Assembly: GCA_003427395.1 (NCBI GenBank)
Contig: BFEA01001154.1
Span: 1 to 43,987, forward strand
Length of the DNA stretch: 43,987 bases
Source of the DNA: Chara braunii
Taxonomy: Eukaryota > Streptophyta > Charophyceae > Charales > Characeae
Direction: 5' to 3'
Under the pieces are notes generated by a model. It saw only the letters and a program-made list of their open reading frames with translations, had not been told where the DNA came from and did no database searches. Shown here in pieces: positions 29,965 to 41,125 of the stretch (position 1 is the stretch's first letter; each line of letters starts with the position of its first letter). The translations under genes and the position numbers were made by a program.

Positions 29965-30480
29965 AGACCCCCAAACTGATTTCTTAATCCCAAACTGAGT
30001 TCCAAACTAATTTATAAACTCCCAAATTGATGTTTGGGACCGCTTATTAATTTACGTAACCTCAAACTTTTAGGTTGGACCCCTTAATTGATGCGTCAGA
30101 TCCCACAAGTAATTTCTAAGCCCCCAAACTGATGTTGGCAACCCCTTATAAATTTTTAAACCCCCAAACTAATGTTTGGGACCCCTTAATTGATGCGTCA
30201 AACCCTCAAACTTATTCCTAAATCCCCAAACGAATTTCTGAACCTCCAAACTGATGTTCGGGACCCCTTATTCATTTACGTAACCTCAAACTGTTAGGTT
30301 GGACCCCTAAATTGATGCGTCAGACCCCCAAAGTAATTTTCGGACCTCCACACGAACGTTCGGGACCCCTTATGAATTTCGAAACCCCCAAACAGATGTT
30401 TGGGCAAACAGATGTTTGGGACCCCTTAATTGATGCCTCAGACCCCCAAACTAATTTCTAAGCCCCCAAAACTTAGGATT
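29965..30480 (+). repeat. C-rich satellite, forward block 1
   Basis: The basic monomer is about 21 bases: GACCCCTTAATTGATGCGTC, then GACCCCCAAACTAATTTCTA, then ACCCCCAAACTGATGTTTGG, then GACCCCTTATTAATTTACGT, then ACCTCAAACTGTTAGGTTG. These five make a unit of about 102 bases. The third carries a perfect CCCAAAC-TGAT-GTTTGGG hairpin. Confidence 0.9.
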
Positions 30481-31216
30481 CGTGAAAACCTAACAAAACA
30501 AATTGTTAGGTCTGCACGAAAATTTTAAAAGATTTTCATAGCACGTTTTTCAGGCCTCCTACATCAACAAAATTCTACGTGAAGTTAAAGATCCTAAAAA
30601 ATGGGATAAAAAACTACGTTTTCAAAACCACTCGAAGTGGTGAGGAGAAAATAAGGTTTTTTTACAGAAAATCACTACCTTCCGAAACACTGTTTCGTCA
30701 TTAACCAAAATATTCCATTTTTTTCTTTATCTGAAGAAATCATATTTATAGTTCTATAAGGTATGAAACACGATGAACGTATTGTAGGGTCTCCCAAACA
30801 CACCATATGTTGTCCTTTTCACGAATACGTTCGCTTGGATATGTTCTCTCATACATGGACGAATATATTATTTTTTATTAAAATATTTTATCATTTCTTA
30901 ATTTTAGATCGTGGTTGGTTAAGAATNTGAAGATGTTTCCGAGGCAAAAGTTGTTTGAATTCGTNTTTTACATAACATATATTTTTTGACAAGGGTTTTT
31001 ACAGTAGNCTCAAAAAATGACTTATATGATTTNTANATCTANAAATTAGTTTTNACAGATTTTGGTTCTTACCAAGTACTGAAAATGACTTATAGTTCTA
31101 TAAATGAGTATTCACTAAAATTGTTTTTTTTTTTACATATTTCGAGTTTTTAAAGATTGTCTTGTTTACGCTCTGTTTTTTGTCAATCTACTAAGAACAA
31201 TTTATAGTCCTATAAC
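30481..31216. other. AT-rich spacer with a PRQ-peptide module
   Basis: No gene is seen. It interrupts the satellite. At 30918-30986 the phase starting GTT AAG AAT encodes VKNxKMFPRQKLF followed by VFYITYIF, one copy of a recurrent module also found at 31355-31429, 34378-34452, 41126-41205, 41245-41319, 43000-43083 and 43195-43268. Several N calls occur at 30927-31054. Confidence 0.5.
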
Positions 31217-31980
31217 GAGGGTTGCTGACGTTCGGGACGGGCCGAACGCCCGAACCCAAATGCCCGAACGTACGGGACCCCTTGGAAAGGCGTTCGGCCG
31301 TTCGGGCCGAACGAAGACAAAAAAATAAAAATAAAAAATAAAAATAAAATTTCCGAAAACAAAATAAGTTATGGAGAAAAATAAACTTAACAACATTTGT
31401 CTGGGCACTACATCCAAATTCCTTACCAAATTTGAATTAAAAATCAAATATAGGAAATAAACACTATGCTAAAAATAAGAAAAAATAAAAAGGGAATTAA
31501 AATGAGTGAGTATGCCAGCACCTTTTTGACACCACCATCTTTGTCAATTTTTAATTATTTTTGCAATTGACAAATGCCCTGAAAATTTACAGATATGTAG
31601 TTTACATAATCAGTAACTTATTAAAAAGTTTTCCAAAAATAATATATTTTCTTAAGCCCCGAAATAAAGTGAAAACAAACAGTTAAAATTGAAAAAAAAC
31701 AAAATAGTGAGTGGGCGAGCACGTTTTGACACCCCTATCTTCGACGATTTGTAATGTTTTTTTGTCTTAACAGAATGGATTTCAAATTTATACGTGTATA
31801 GGTTACATCATAGAGAACTCACAAAAAAAATATATTAAAAAAAAAAAATTATTTTTAGGCCCCTAAATAGTTTTTGGCAAGGGCCGAACCTGGAGGTGTT
31901 CGACCCCGAACGGGACCCCGAACGCCTGAACGTTCGGGGGCCAGCCCAGGGGCCCCCGAACGTTCGGTCAAGTAACCCTG
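31217..31980 (-). mobile_element. hAT-like small element E1 with CG-rich ends and a PRQ-peptide frame
   Basis: Terminal inverted repeats are GAGGGTTGCT-GA on the left and CAGGGTTACTTGA on the right (read inward). They are flanked by 8-base near-duplicates CCTATAAC (31209-31216) and CCGGTAAC (31981-31988). CAGGG-type ends with 8-bp target duplications are typical of hAT elements. Both ends hold nested CGAACG/CGTTCG palindromes. The AT-rich core on the minus strand encodes, at 31447-31230, LVRNLDVVPRQMLL and a hydrophobic stretch, FFSITYFVFGNFIFIF. No transposase is present, so it would be non-autonomous. The 764-base length fits a MITE-like element. Confidence 0.6.
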
Positions 31981-34044
31981 CCGGTAACACACTCTTTGCT
32001 AAAAATGATTTTTACTTGCATATTTTAAGAATTGCTAGACTTTTAGCCCGTTTTTTTGCGTCCTTTCTCGGGACACANTTAAAAATATTATTTTTTATGT
32101 GTTAAAAGTAACAGTTTGATGTTGTACTTTATCATTCTATAAAAGATGTTAGGTTTTGTGGTTTTGTTAGGTTTTCAGTAATTCGGTGTTCCAAATAAAT
32201 TTCTAAAACCTCGAACTGATGTTTGGGACGAATTATTCTTTTACGTAATCTCAAACTGTTAGGTTGGAACCCTTAACTGGTGCATCAGATTCCCAAAGTA
32301 ATTTCGAACCCCCCAAACTTATGTTTGGCTCAAACTTATGTTTGGGACCCCTTATTAATTTTTAAACCCCCAAACTGATGTTTAAGACCCCCTTTTAATT
32401 TTAGTAGCTTCAAACTTTTACGTTGAACCGCTTAATTGATGCGTCAGACCCCCAAACTAATTTTTAAACCCCCAAACGGATGTTTGGGACGTCTTATTAG
32501 TTTACGTGCTTCAAACTGTTACGTTGGATCCCTAAATTGATGCGCCATACCCCCAAAGTAGTTTTTAAACCCCCAAACTAACGTTAAAACTGCCTGAATA
32601 ATTTAAGTACATAGAAACTGGTAGTTTTAACCCTAAATTGATGTGTTAGACCCCCAAAGTAATTTCTTAACCCCCAAACCGATTTCTAAACTAATTTATT
32701 AACCACCAAACTAATATTTGGGACTGCTTATTAATTTACGTAACCTCAAACTGTTAGGTTGGACCCCTTAATTGATGCGTCATATCCCAAAATTAATTTC
32801 TAAACCCCCAAACTTATGTTCGCAACCCCTTATGAATTTCTAAACCCCCAAACTGATGTTTGGATCCCTTAATTGATGCGTCAGACCCCCAAACTAATTC
32901 CTAAACCCCCTAACGAATTTCTAAACGTCCGAACTGATGTATGAGACCCCTTATTCATTTACGTAACTTCAAACTGTTAGGTGGACCCCTAAATTGATGC
33001 GTCAGACCCCCAAAGTAATTTTCAAAACCCCAAACTGATGTCCGGTACCCCTNATTAATTTTGAAACTCCCAAACTGATGTTCAGGACCNNCTTTTAATT
33101 TTCATAGCTTCAAACTGTTACGTTGAACCCCTTAATTGATGCGTCATACCCCCAAACTNATTNCTAAACCCCCAAGTTGATGTTTGGGATCTCTTATTTA
33201 TTTACGTGATTTAAACTGTTATATTGGACCCCTAAATTAATGCGTGAGACCCCCAAACTAGTTCTTAAGCCCCCAAACTAACATTAAAACTGCCTAAATG
33301 ACTTTAGTACCTAGAAACTTGTAGTCTTAACCCTTAATTAATGTGTTAGACCCCAAAAGTACTTTCCAAACCCCCAAACTAATTTCCAAACTAAATTTTA
33401 AACCCCCAGATTGTGTCTGGGACCGCTTATTAATTTATGTAACCTCAAACTGTTAGGCTGCACCGCTTAATTGATGTGTCAGATCCCTAAAGTAATTTCT
33501 AAACCCCCAAACTGATTTTCACAACCCCTTATGAATTTCGAAACCCCCAAACTGATGTTTGAGACCCCTTAATTGATGCGTCAGACCCCCAAACTAACTC
33601 CTAAGCCCCCAAACGAATCTTTAAACCCCCGAACTAATGTTTCGGACCCCTTATTCTTTTACGTAATCTCAAACTGTTAGGTTGGACCCCTAAATTGATG
33701 CATCAGAGCCCCAAAGTAATTTTCAAACCCCCGAACTTATGTTCGGGACCCCTTATTAATTTCTAAGCCCCCAAACTGATGTTCAAGATCCCGTTTTAAT
33801 TTTCGTAGCTTCAAACTGTTACGTTGAACCCCTTAAATGATGCCTCAGACCCCCAAGCTAACTTTTAAACCCTCAAACTGATGTTTGGGACGTCTTATTA
33901 ATTTACTTACTTCAAACTGTTACGTTGGATCCCTTAATTGATATGTCAGACCCTCAAAGTAGTTTTTAAGCCCCCAAATTAACGTTAAAACTGCCTAAAT
34001 AATTAGTACATAAAAACTAGTAGTTTTAACCCTAAATTAATGTT
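31981..34044 (+). repeat. C-rich satellite, forward block 2 with higher-order repeat of about 700 bp
   Basis: The satellite proper resumes near 32160. A marker segment, (A/C)TAGAAACT(G/T)GTAG then TTAACCCT, recurs at 32611, 33311 and (as ATAAAAACTAGTAG) 34010, 700 and 699 bases apart. This shows a higher-order unit above the 21-base and 102-base levels. Individual monomers vary strongly, so the array is old. Confidence 0.85.
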
Positions 34045-34052
34045 TTAGAACC

Positions 34053-34455
34053 TATGAAACACCCGCGGATGCGTCCGCGGGGTCAAGCTCGGAGGGCGGA
34101 CGTGATCACGTCCGCCGCGGCTTCGGCCCCAGTTGGGTGCGGCCACGACTTTCAGAAATTTGTTGCGACCTTGAAACTTTATCAAAAAAAAAAACAAAAA
34201 ATATAAGGTTGTACATCTTTTCGAGATCTAAATTGCGCAATTTTTTATTTTATTTTTTCACTTCGACTTTGAATTTTAAAAATTCAAAAACTAATTTTTC
34301 TGAGGCAAAAACTGTGTGTTTGTTTTTTTTCTAAAAAAAAAGCATGAAACGTATGTGATTTTTTATTTTAAATTCAGTAACGTTTTTGGATATCACGACA
34401 TGGCAAACGTTGTTCAGTATATTTTTTTGCATAACATATTTTGTTTTCAGTTGTT

Positions 34456-34498
<43 letters not shown>

Positions 34499-34590
34499 GC
34501 TGCGGATCGCGGACACGTCCGCGGGGTCGCGGCCTAGGCCGCGGCTGCGGACTTGTCTGCGAATGGCCGCCGCCGAGGGGGATTCGTAGG
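34053..34590 (+). mobile_element. Small element E2 inserted in the satellite, perfect 8-bp target duplication
   Basis: TTAGAACC flanks the insert on both sides (34045-34052 and 34591-34598), inside a satellite monomer that elsewhere reads TTAGACCCCCAAAG. The ends read inward as CCTATGAAACACCC and CCTACGAATCCCCC if the last two bases of the left duplicate are counted. Left palindromes are CCCGCGGA/TCCGCGGG (34062-34081) and a perfect 22-base palindrome at 34095-34116. Right palindromes are CGCGGACACGTCCGCG (34508-34523) and CGCGGCCTAGGCCGCG (34528-34543). CGTCCGCGGGGTC is repeated at 34072 and 34516. The core encodes TTWQTLFSIFFCITYFVF and carries about 37 T residues near 34459-34495. Confidence 0.7.
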
Positions 34591-34598
34591 TTAGAACC

Positions 34599-35930
34599 GC
34601 AAAGTAATTTCTAAACTCCCAAACTGATGTTTGGGACCGCTTATTAATTTACGTAATCTCAAACTTTTAAGTTGGACCCCTTAATTGATGCGTCAGATCT
34701 CAAACGTAATTTCTAAACGCCCAAACTGATGTTCGCAATCCTTTATGAATTTTTATACCCCCAAACTGGTGTTTGGGAACCCCTTAATTGATGCGTATGA
34801 CCCCCAAACTAATTCCTTAAACCCCAAATGAATTTTTAAACCCTCAAACTGATGCTTGGGACACCTTATTCATTTATGTAACATCAAACTGTTAGGTTGG
34901 ACCTCTAAATTGATACGTCAAACCCCTAAAGTAATTTTTAAACCCCCAAGCTGATGTTCGGGACCCCTTATTAATTTCAAAACCCCCAAAATGATGTTTA
35001 TGATCCCTTTTTGGTTTTCGTAGTTTCAAACTGTTACGTTGAACCCCATAATTGATGTGTCAGACCCCCAAACTAATTTGTAAGCCCCCAAACTGATGTT
35101 TGAGACCTCTTATTAATTTACGTGATTCAAACTGTTACGTAGGACCCCTAAATTGATGCGTAAGAACCCTTAAGTAGTTTTTAAACGCCCAGACTAACGT
35201 TTAAACCGCCTAAATAATTTTAGTACCTAGAAACTGGTAGTTTTAAACCTAAATTAATGTGTTAGACCCCCAAAGTAATTTCTAAGACCCCAAACTGACA
35301 TTCACCTCTTCTAAATAATTTAAGTACCCCCAAATTGATAGGTTGAACTCCTCAATCGATGCTTAAGACCGTCAAAGTAATTTCTAAGCCCCCAAATTGA
35401 TGTTCGAGATCCCCAATTAATTTACGTAACTTCAAAGTCATAGGTTGGACCCCTAAATTAATGTGTCAGACCCCCAAAGCAATTTGTAAACCCCCAAACT
35501 AAAGCTCAAACCCCCTAAATAATTTGGGTATACTGAAATTGATAGTTTGGATTCCTTATTTGATGCATCGCAACCTCAAAGTGATTTATAAACCCTCAAG
35601 CCGATGTCGTGACCTACAATTAATTTAGGTAACTTCAAATTGACAGGTTGGACCCCCAAACTGAAGCATGAACCCCCAAAGTAATTTTTGATATTCGCAA
35701 CCTCGTATTGATTTACGTCACTTTAAAGTGACAGGTTGGATGCCCAGATTGATGCCTCAGATCCCTAAACCTAAAAACTAATGTCCGGAACCCCCAATCA
35801 ATTTACGGATCTTCAAACTATTAGGTTGGAACCCTAAATTGATGTGTTAGACCCCCTAAGTCATGTTAAAGCCCTTAAACAATTTAGTACCCCCATATTG
35901 ATCGGTTGGATCCACGAATCAACGCATTAA
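34599..35930 (+). repeat. C-rich satellite, forward block 3
   Basis: This block continues the array after E2. The higher-order marker CTAGAAACTGGTAG occurs at 35227, 1217 bases after the previous one, or about 680 when E2 is subtracted, consistent with one unit split by the insertion. Monomers degrade toward 35930. Confidence 0.85.
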
Positions 35931-36174
35931 AACAACTCCGTGACAACTATGTGTAAGTGAAAAACTGTTTGGAAGTGCACTTCAAACATTCCATCGAATA
36001 CAGCACACCCCCAAGTAAACGGTTTGGCGTACTTCCTAGAATGCATGCGATTGCAAATCTGAATGTTATTGTGTCGAAAGTTGAGTAGAAAACTACCACA
36101 GTGTCATAGGGACGCATATCCCATGAAAGTATGATTGTTCGGAGATGCAAGTGACCGACAATATGCACCTACCT
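35931..36174. other. No supported gene
   Basis: Unique-looking sequence between the satellite and the TCTG/CAGA repeats. Nothing is recognised. Confidence 0.5.
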
Positions 36175-36258
36175 GTCCGTCTGTNTGTCTGTCTGCCTGC
36201 CTCCCAAGGTCTAGGTCAATGTGACACAGCCCAGTCAACGTCGACACCACCCCAGTCA

Positions 36259-36293
<35 letters not shown>
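36175..36293. repeat. Facing TCTG and CAGA tetranucleotide runs
   Basis: A CTGT/CTGC-type run (36175-36204) and a pure ACAG run (36263-36293) are reverse complements about 60 bases apart, so single strands can fold into a long imperfect hairpin. Confidence 0.85.
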
Positions 36294-36295
<2 letters not shown>

Positions 36296-36888
36296 AATGT
36301 CAGGGACGAGGCCACTGTCGAAACCAAAAAGTACGACCAAATAAAAAAAAAGAAAAACAAAAGCACGACTGCAACTTACGACTGCATCTTCTACGGAAAG
36401 TGGTAAGATGCATCCATCGACATTTCCTCAAACAGAAAGCCCGCTACACGACAAAAAGTGCAACAAGACCCAACATTCAAAGTCCAAAGTCGACCCATCC
36501 GAGGCCGTCGGTCAGACCCACACACTTGTTTGTATGAAGGTACCCACACAACATCAGGACAAAGGAGAAATCTGCAACTGTACACAATCCAGACCCTCGG
36601 CTGTGAGTCAATTTGTACGACTGTGGGAAGAGGACCCGAGGCCAGACAGCCTCGTCAAACACTACAAAGGGCCTGGTCTCAAGGAACTCAATATTCAGTC
36701 TTGCTATGCAAAAGGTTTTTTATGATTCAGACCCCGAACCACAACCCCAACATGAACATGCCCAGTCGGCCAAAACCTAGAGCTACGAATCAGCATTTCA
36801 AAAGACAAGTTCCCTTGAGCCAAATGTTGCGTCTAGATTGAAATGAAAAGTCATTTTGCAAAAGTCCCATCGAGGTCTTGTGCGAACA
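36294..36888. other. No supported gene
   Basis: Three overlapping plus-strand frames of 60-130 codons cover this part, but none has a recognisable domain, and none is favoured by context. Confidence 0.4.
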
Positions 36889-37400
36889 ATCAAATTGAGG
36901 TTGAGTAGGGGTCACGTCAGCAAATACTCAGAGGTTGCAGACCCAGTTAGTCTTAGTCCCAGAAGTCAAGTCTTAGTCATACCAGAAGTCCAAAAGGCAG
37001 GTCCGAAAGGCCACAGCAGCAGCAGGTCATGGGAAAGGAATTGGAACTCACACTTGCGCGAACAGTCAAATTTGAGGCTGAGTAGGGGTTACGTCTGTTC
37101 AACAGATAGTCAAAGGTCATGGGCCCAATTAGTCAAAGGTCACAGACTCAATTAGTCAAAGGTCGCAGACCTACTTAGTCAAAGGTCGCAGACCCAATTA
37201 GTCTCAGTCTGAGAGGTCAAGCGTTTAGTCAGACAGAAGTCCAAGAGGCAGTTCCGAAAGGCCACAAGAGATAATCAAAGGTCGCAGGCCCACTTAGTCT
37301 GAGTCCCAGAGGTCAAGTCTTTAGTCAGACCAGAAGTCAAAAAGGCAGTCCCGAAAGGCCACAACAGCAGCAGACCATGGGAAATGTACTTGGACTCACA
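36889..37400 (+). repeat. Nested tandem repeat with AGTCAAAGGTCGCAGACC core
   Basis: A long unit (AGTC plus GTCAAGTCTTAGTC, CCAGAAGTCCAAAAGGCAG, CCGAAAGGCCACA) recurs at about 36940-37015, 37200-37270 and 37295-37365. AATTGAGGTTGAGTAGGGGT / AATTTGAGGCTGAGTAGGGGT occurs at about 36891 and 37069. Between them a subunit of about 23 bases, TTAGTCAAAGGTCNCAGAC, is repeated four times (about 37110-37200). Confidence 0.75.
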
Positions 37401-37659
37401 CTTCGCAGCAACAGGGAGTGGGCATGCGCTCCCAGGGCCCAAGCTGCCAGACACATTTCTATAAGAGGCCAGCCCAGCCAGACCAGTGCAACATCATAAA
37501 AGACTAGCCAGCTTCCCATTTCCGCAGATGCTCATTCGCATGAGAGTGTGGAAGTGCTAGTGCATTTGCGCGCCAGATGTGAGGTAGTTGCAGTATGCCA
37601 CGGAGAAACGCTAAGTGAGATGAGAGAGAGGAAGGTGGGCGCTGCGACCTGTATACGTC

Positions 37660-37805
37660 GCACGGGCGCTTCTNCCATCTGTTGCCATTGCTGATAAGGC
37701 GCACGCCACTTTTCTGCATTGGTGAGGTGGTGCTGCCACCTGTCTTCATTGTGATGTGGCGCATGCCACCTGTCTCTACTCCCGACGTGGCAATGGCCAT
37801 ACTGT
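37660..37805. repeat. Degenerate repeat of about 45 bp with GTGGC/GCCAC hairpins
   Basis: The theme is GGTGGTGCTGCCACCTGTCT, GATGTGGCGCATGCCACCTG, GACGTGGCAATGGCC, with earlier diverged versions. Each unit is a small palindrome around GTGGC...GCCAC. There are three to four units. Confidence 0.55.
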
Positions 37806-37890
37806 CTACATGAGGTGACAGATTGCGACAAGGAGGAGGATCGTGATCTATGGTTGAGTGAGGAGCGGGATACTTACCTGAGATTGACAT

Positions 37891-37915
37891 CAACTCTCTC
37901 CCTCTCTCTCTCTCC

Positions 37916-38007
<92 letters not shown>

Positions 38008-38008
38008 N

Positions 38009-38083
<75 letters not shown>

Positions 38084-38105
38084 CCCCCCTCTCTCTCCCC
38101 CCCCC
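37891..38105. repeat. Long (CT)n tract ending in poly-C
   Basis: About 190 bases of nearly pure CT with one N at 38008, ending in two C-runs. The length may be an assembly estimate. Confidence 0.95.
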
Positions 38106-38107
38106 TT

Positions 38108-38353
38108 ATGACCCATACGTTTGAATCTTGGGAGAGGAGGATGACCGATGATGCAGACTTGTCATCATCATCTTGCGATGAATGGTGGGTGGAACATCAC
38201 GAACGTCCGCGCCGCAAGGAGAGTCGGGAGAGAAGAAGGGAGGTATCTCCTGAGACCAGGAGATCCATCGAGAAGGAGAAGAAAGACTTGGAGGATCTGG
38301 TCGTCTACATTCGGCAGTTAGAAGAGGAGGATGAACTCCGAAAGATCGAATAG
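38108..38353 (+). CDS. Small acidic coiled-coil ORF, hypothetical
   Basis: An ATG at 38108 opens 81 codons immediately after the CT/C tract. The protein is highly charged and probably alpha-helical, with a Ser/Asp-rich start (DDADLSSSSCDEWW), an Arg/Glu-rich middle and a heptad-like end (LEDLVVYIRQLEEEDEL). Codon use is not low-complexity, unlike neighbouring frames. It may be a fragment of a retroelement gag or of a larger gene whose upstream part is lost behind the CT tract. There is no neighbour to support function. It could be chance. Confidence 0.3.
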   Translation: MTHTFESWERRMTDDADLSSSSCDEWWVEHHERPRRKESRERRREVSPETRRSIEKEKKDLEDLVVYIRQLEEEDELRKIE

Positions 38354-38592
38354 GGAAAGAAGACAGCCGCCGGCACATCAACTGGCGTATCAACGGAAGA
38401 TACTAGGGATGTCGAAAGGAGAGAGAGAGAAACACACACAAAGAGAGAGAGAGAAAAAAAAGAGAAATATAAAGAGAGAGAGAAAGAGTAACCCCACAGG
38501 TGGGGTGTTTTTGGTACGTGGGAAACGAGCATATCAACACATGAGATCGTGCACGTCAGAATCCGGATCGCTCGCGGGAAAAGGTTTCTTGC

Positions 38593-38598
<6 letters not shown>

Positions 38599-38646
<48 letters not shown>
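38599..38646. repeat. (GA)n microsatellite
   Basis: A pure GA dinucleotide run of about 48 bases immediately left of the foldback element. Confidence 0.95.
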
Positions 38647-38652
<6 letters not shown>

Positions 38653-38660
38653 GGCAACCA

Positions 38661-39173
38661 AAAAAAATTCCAGAATTAAATAATGATTCTAGAGTAAAAT
38701 TACATTCTAAATTTTAAATTTTCATTCCATCTAAAAAAAAGTCATTCCAATTTTAAAATTTTTCGTCTTACTCGAAAACTTTCCTTCCAAGAATGGGGTA
38801 TCCCTTCTTATTTGGACTGCATGTTAGAGATAGAATGAAAGTCTGGATAAGTTCATGAAATATTTTAATTGGANTGACATTNTANGTAAGGATTTCAAGT
38901 CGTAAATATGTCAAGTCAATCTAAATTAGAAGATATTTGTTGTAGTAGAATGAAAGTCCAATTAAAACATTTCATAAACTCGTCCACACTTTCATTCCAT
39001 CTTGAACAAATANATATAGTTGGAAGGAAAAACTCATCTTTAGACGAAAACTTATCAAATTAAATTGAAAATTTTAGTATTTAACGAACATTGGAATGAT
39101 AATTTTATAAATAGGAAGGATTTCTTTTTTTTATGGAATGTTTTTTNAACTTTCATTTCTCGTGGGAATTTTT
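38661..39173. mobile_element. Foldback (MITE-like) element, long AT-rich inverted repeat
   Basis: The inner arms GAATGAAAGTCTGGATAAG... (38832-38874) and its reverse complement (38957-38997) match over about 41 bases with a few mismatches. Outward, CATTCCAT plus an A-run, ATTCCAATTTTAAAATT and CTTCCAA blocks recur on the right arm in inverse order. The outermost shared bases are AAAAATTCC and its complement GGAATTTTT (about 39165-39173). The loop is about 80 bases. No coding capacity. Insertion target duplications were not identified. Confidence 0.65.
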
Positions 39174-39179
39174 CTATTG

Positions 39180-39372
39180 AGAGAGGGAGAGAGAGAGAAA
39201 GTGAGAGAAAGAGATGGACAAAGAGAGACAGAGAGAGATATTGGCGAGCATAGGCCGATTACGAACGGAGTGCACTGCGTGGCAGCTGGCAAGTGGTAGC
39301 CACGTGACAAGTGCACCACGTGACAGCCCCACGAACGACATCGAAGGGCATAGGCCGATTCAGGACCACGTA

Positions 39373-39420
<48 letters not shown>

Positions 39421-39440
39421 CGCTCGCTCACTCGCTCTCT
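39180..39440. repeat. GA tract, 100-bp direct repeat and (CT)n tract
   Basis: GA-rich sequence (39180-39240) is followed by GCATAGGCCGATT at 39248 and again at 39348, exactly 100 bases apart, then a CT run (39377-39417). The short ORFs here translate the microsatellites. Confidence 0.7.
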
Positions 39441-39659
39441 TTGAATATCCAGCGCACGTGCAAGTACATGGCAATGCCACATGTCTCCCTATCTCCCTCT
39501 CATGGCAAAAAGTAGTGTCTTCGGGTAGGTCGCGCGTGTGTATAATAATTGAGAGAAAGAGAGAGAAAAATATTAGAATGTACAAGAGAGAGAAGGAGGG
39601 AGAGGCTCAAGGGCGGGAGAGATTGAGACAGAGAGAGAGCGAGAGGGAGAGCCAGAATA

Positions 39660-40521
39660 TACAATAATAATAATAATAATTGTGGGCGGTTACTTGTTGT
39701 GTTGATTGAATATCAACTTTGGTTTTCTCTCTGTGTTTAACTCTCTTTCTCTCTCTATCTAACTGTCTCTCTCTCTTTCTCTACTAATCAATCAATCAAT
39801 CAATCGGTGAGTGTGTGTGTGTGTGTATGAATTTGTTCTCATGTTCGCTTGCATGTGTGTGTGTGTNAGTGCGTGTGTGCTTGTGTTGTCAAATTCCATT
39901 GTTTTATTTTTAACTTTTCAAATTTATTGATTGATTGATTTCATCATTCTTGTGCGATCAACCTTCGAGTTCAGCGCAAATTTCTTTTCACTTATCCGTT
40001 TTTTNTATCCTTTCGTTCATTCCTTGAGCGATGGACTGATTGTTTCATTCTCAAAGGTTTGTTGTCCACGATCGATGAATCCTTCCTAATTTGAGCGTTC
40101 TAACGGGACTAATTGTTCTACATTAATTTAACGTTTGTTGTCATTTGTTTTTTTCTAATTCAAAGGTCGATTGTGGTCAATCAATCAATGGACAGAATAA
40201 TCAATCGATAAATCGAACAAGTAATTTTTAGACCGATGACAATCAATCAAATTGATTGATTGGTTGATTGATTGATTGATTGATCGATAGATTGATCGAT
40301 TGATTGATCGATTGATTGATTGATTAATGAATCGATTGATTGATCGATTTATTGTTCGAGCGCGGGCGACCTTTGAACGAAAAAACAAAAAGTCGTCAGT
40401 CCTTGTCCTTCATCGATCACTCACTCAATCAATCAATCAATAATTAATCAATCTATCAATCAACGAACTAATCAATAAATCAACAACTGAATCAATCCGA
40501 TTGATTGTGATCGGTTGATTA

Positions 40522-40587
<66 letters not shown>

Positions 40588-40704
40588 GGATTGAATGATT
40601 GATCGATCAAATTGATTAATTTATCGAGTTGATTGATTGAGCGATCATGGTCGGCGTGGGTATTGAAAAAGCGATGAGAGATGGAGAGAGAGAGAGAGCG
40701 AGAC

Positions 40705-40749
<45 letters not shown>

Positions 40750-40936
40750 TGTGAGAGAGAGAGAGAGAGACAAAGAGAGAGTTTTCGTGTCTTCGTGAAT
40801 ATGTGTGTCATGTTGATTGTGTAAGTGTGTGTGTGTGACATGTGGATTGTGTGTGTGTGTGTGCGCGCTTATGGAATTTAGGGGTAGGAGGGATGGCGTG
40901 CACTCGCCCACCCATCAATCAATCAATCAATCAATT

Positions 40937-40967
<31 letters not shown>

Positions 40968-41004
40968 TAATCAATCAATCAATCAATCAATCAATCATGT
41001 GTGT
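39660..41004. repeat. (AAT)n, (GT)n and alternating GATT/AATC tetranucleotide blocks
   Basis: AATC-oriented runs (39784-39805, 40420-40490, 40906-41000) alternate with GATT-oriented runs (39925-39940, 40250-40350, 40498-40615). Pairs such as 40420-40445 against 40516-40590 can form long hairpins. GA (40680-40770) and GT (40815-40865) tracts are interspersed. Frames such as repeated Ser-Ile-Asn-Gln are simple-sequence translation. Confidence 0.9.
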
Positions 41005-41080
41005 GTGTGTTTCTATGTGCGTGGACTGCGTGAACATTTCGAATGTATGTCCGCCAAAATACTCCACAAAGATATCTACA

Positions 41081-41111
<31 letters not shown>

Positions 41112-41125
41112 ATTTTGAACTTGCG

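Noticed and set aside
29560-35930. Telomere or CRISPR-like array
   Set aside because: CCCCCAAAC resembles telomeric C-strand words, but there is no uniform 6-8-base repeat. Monomers are adjacent and degenerate without unique spacers.
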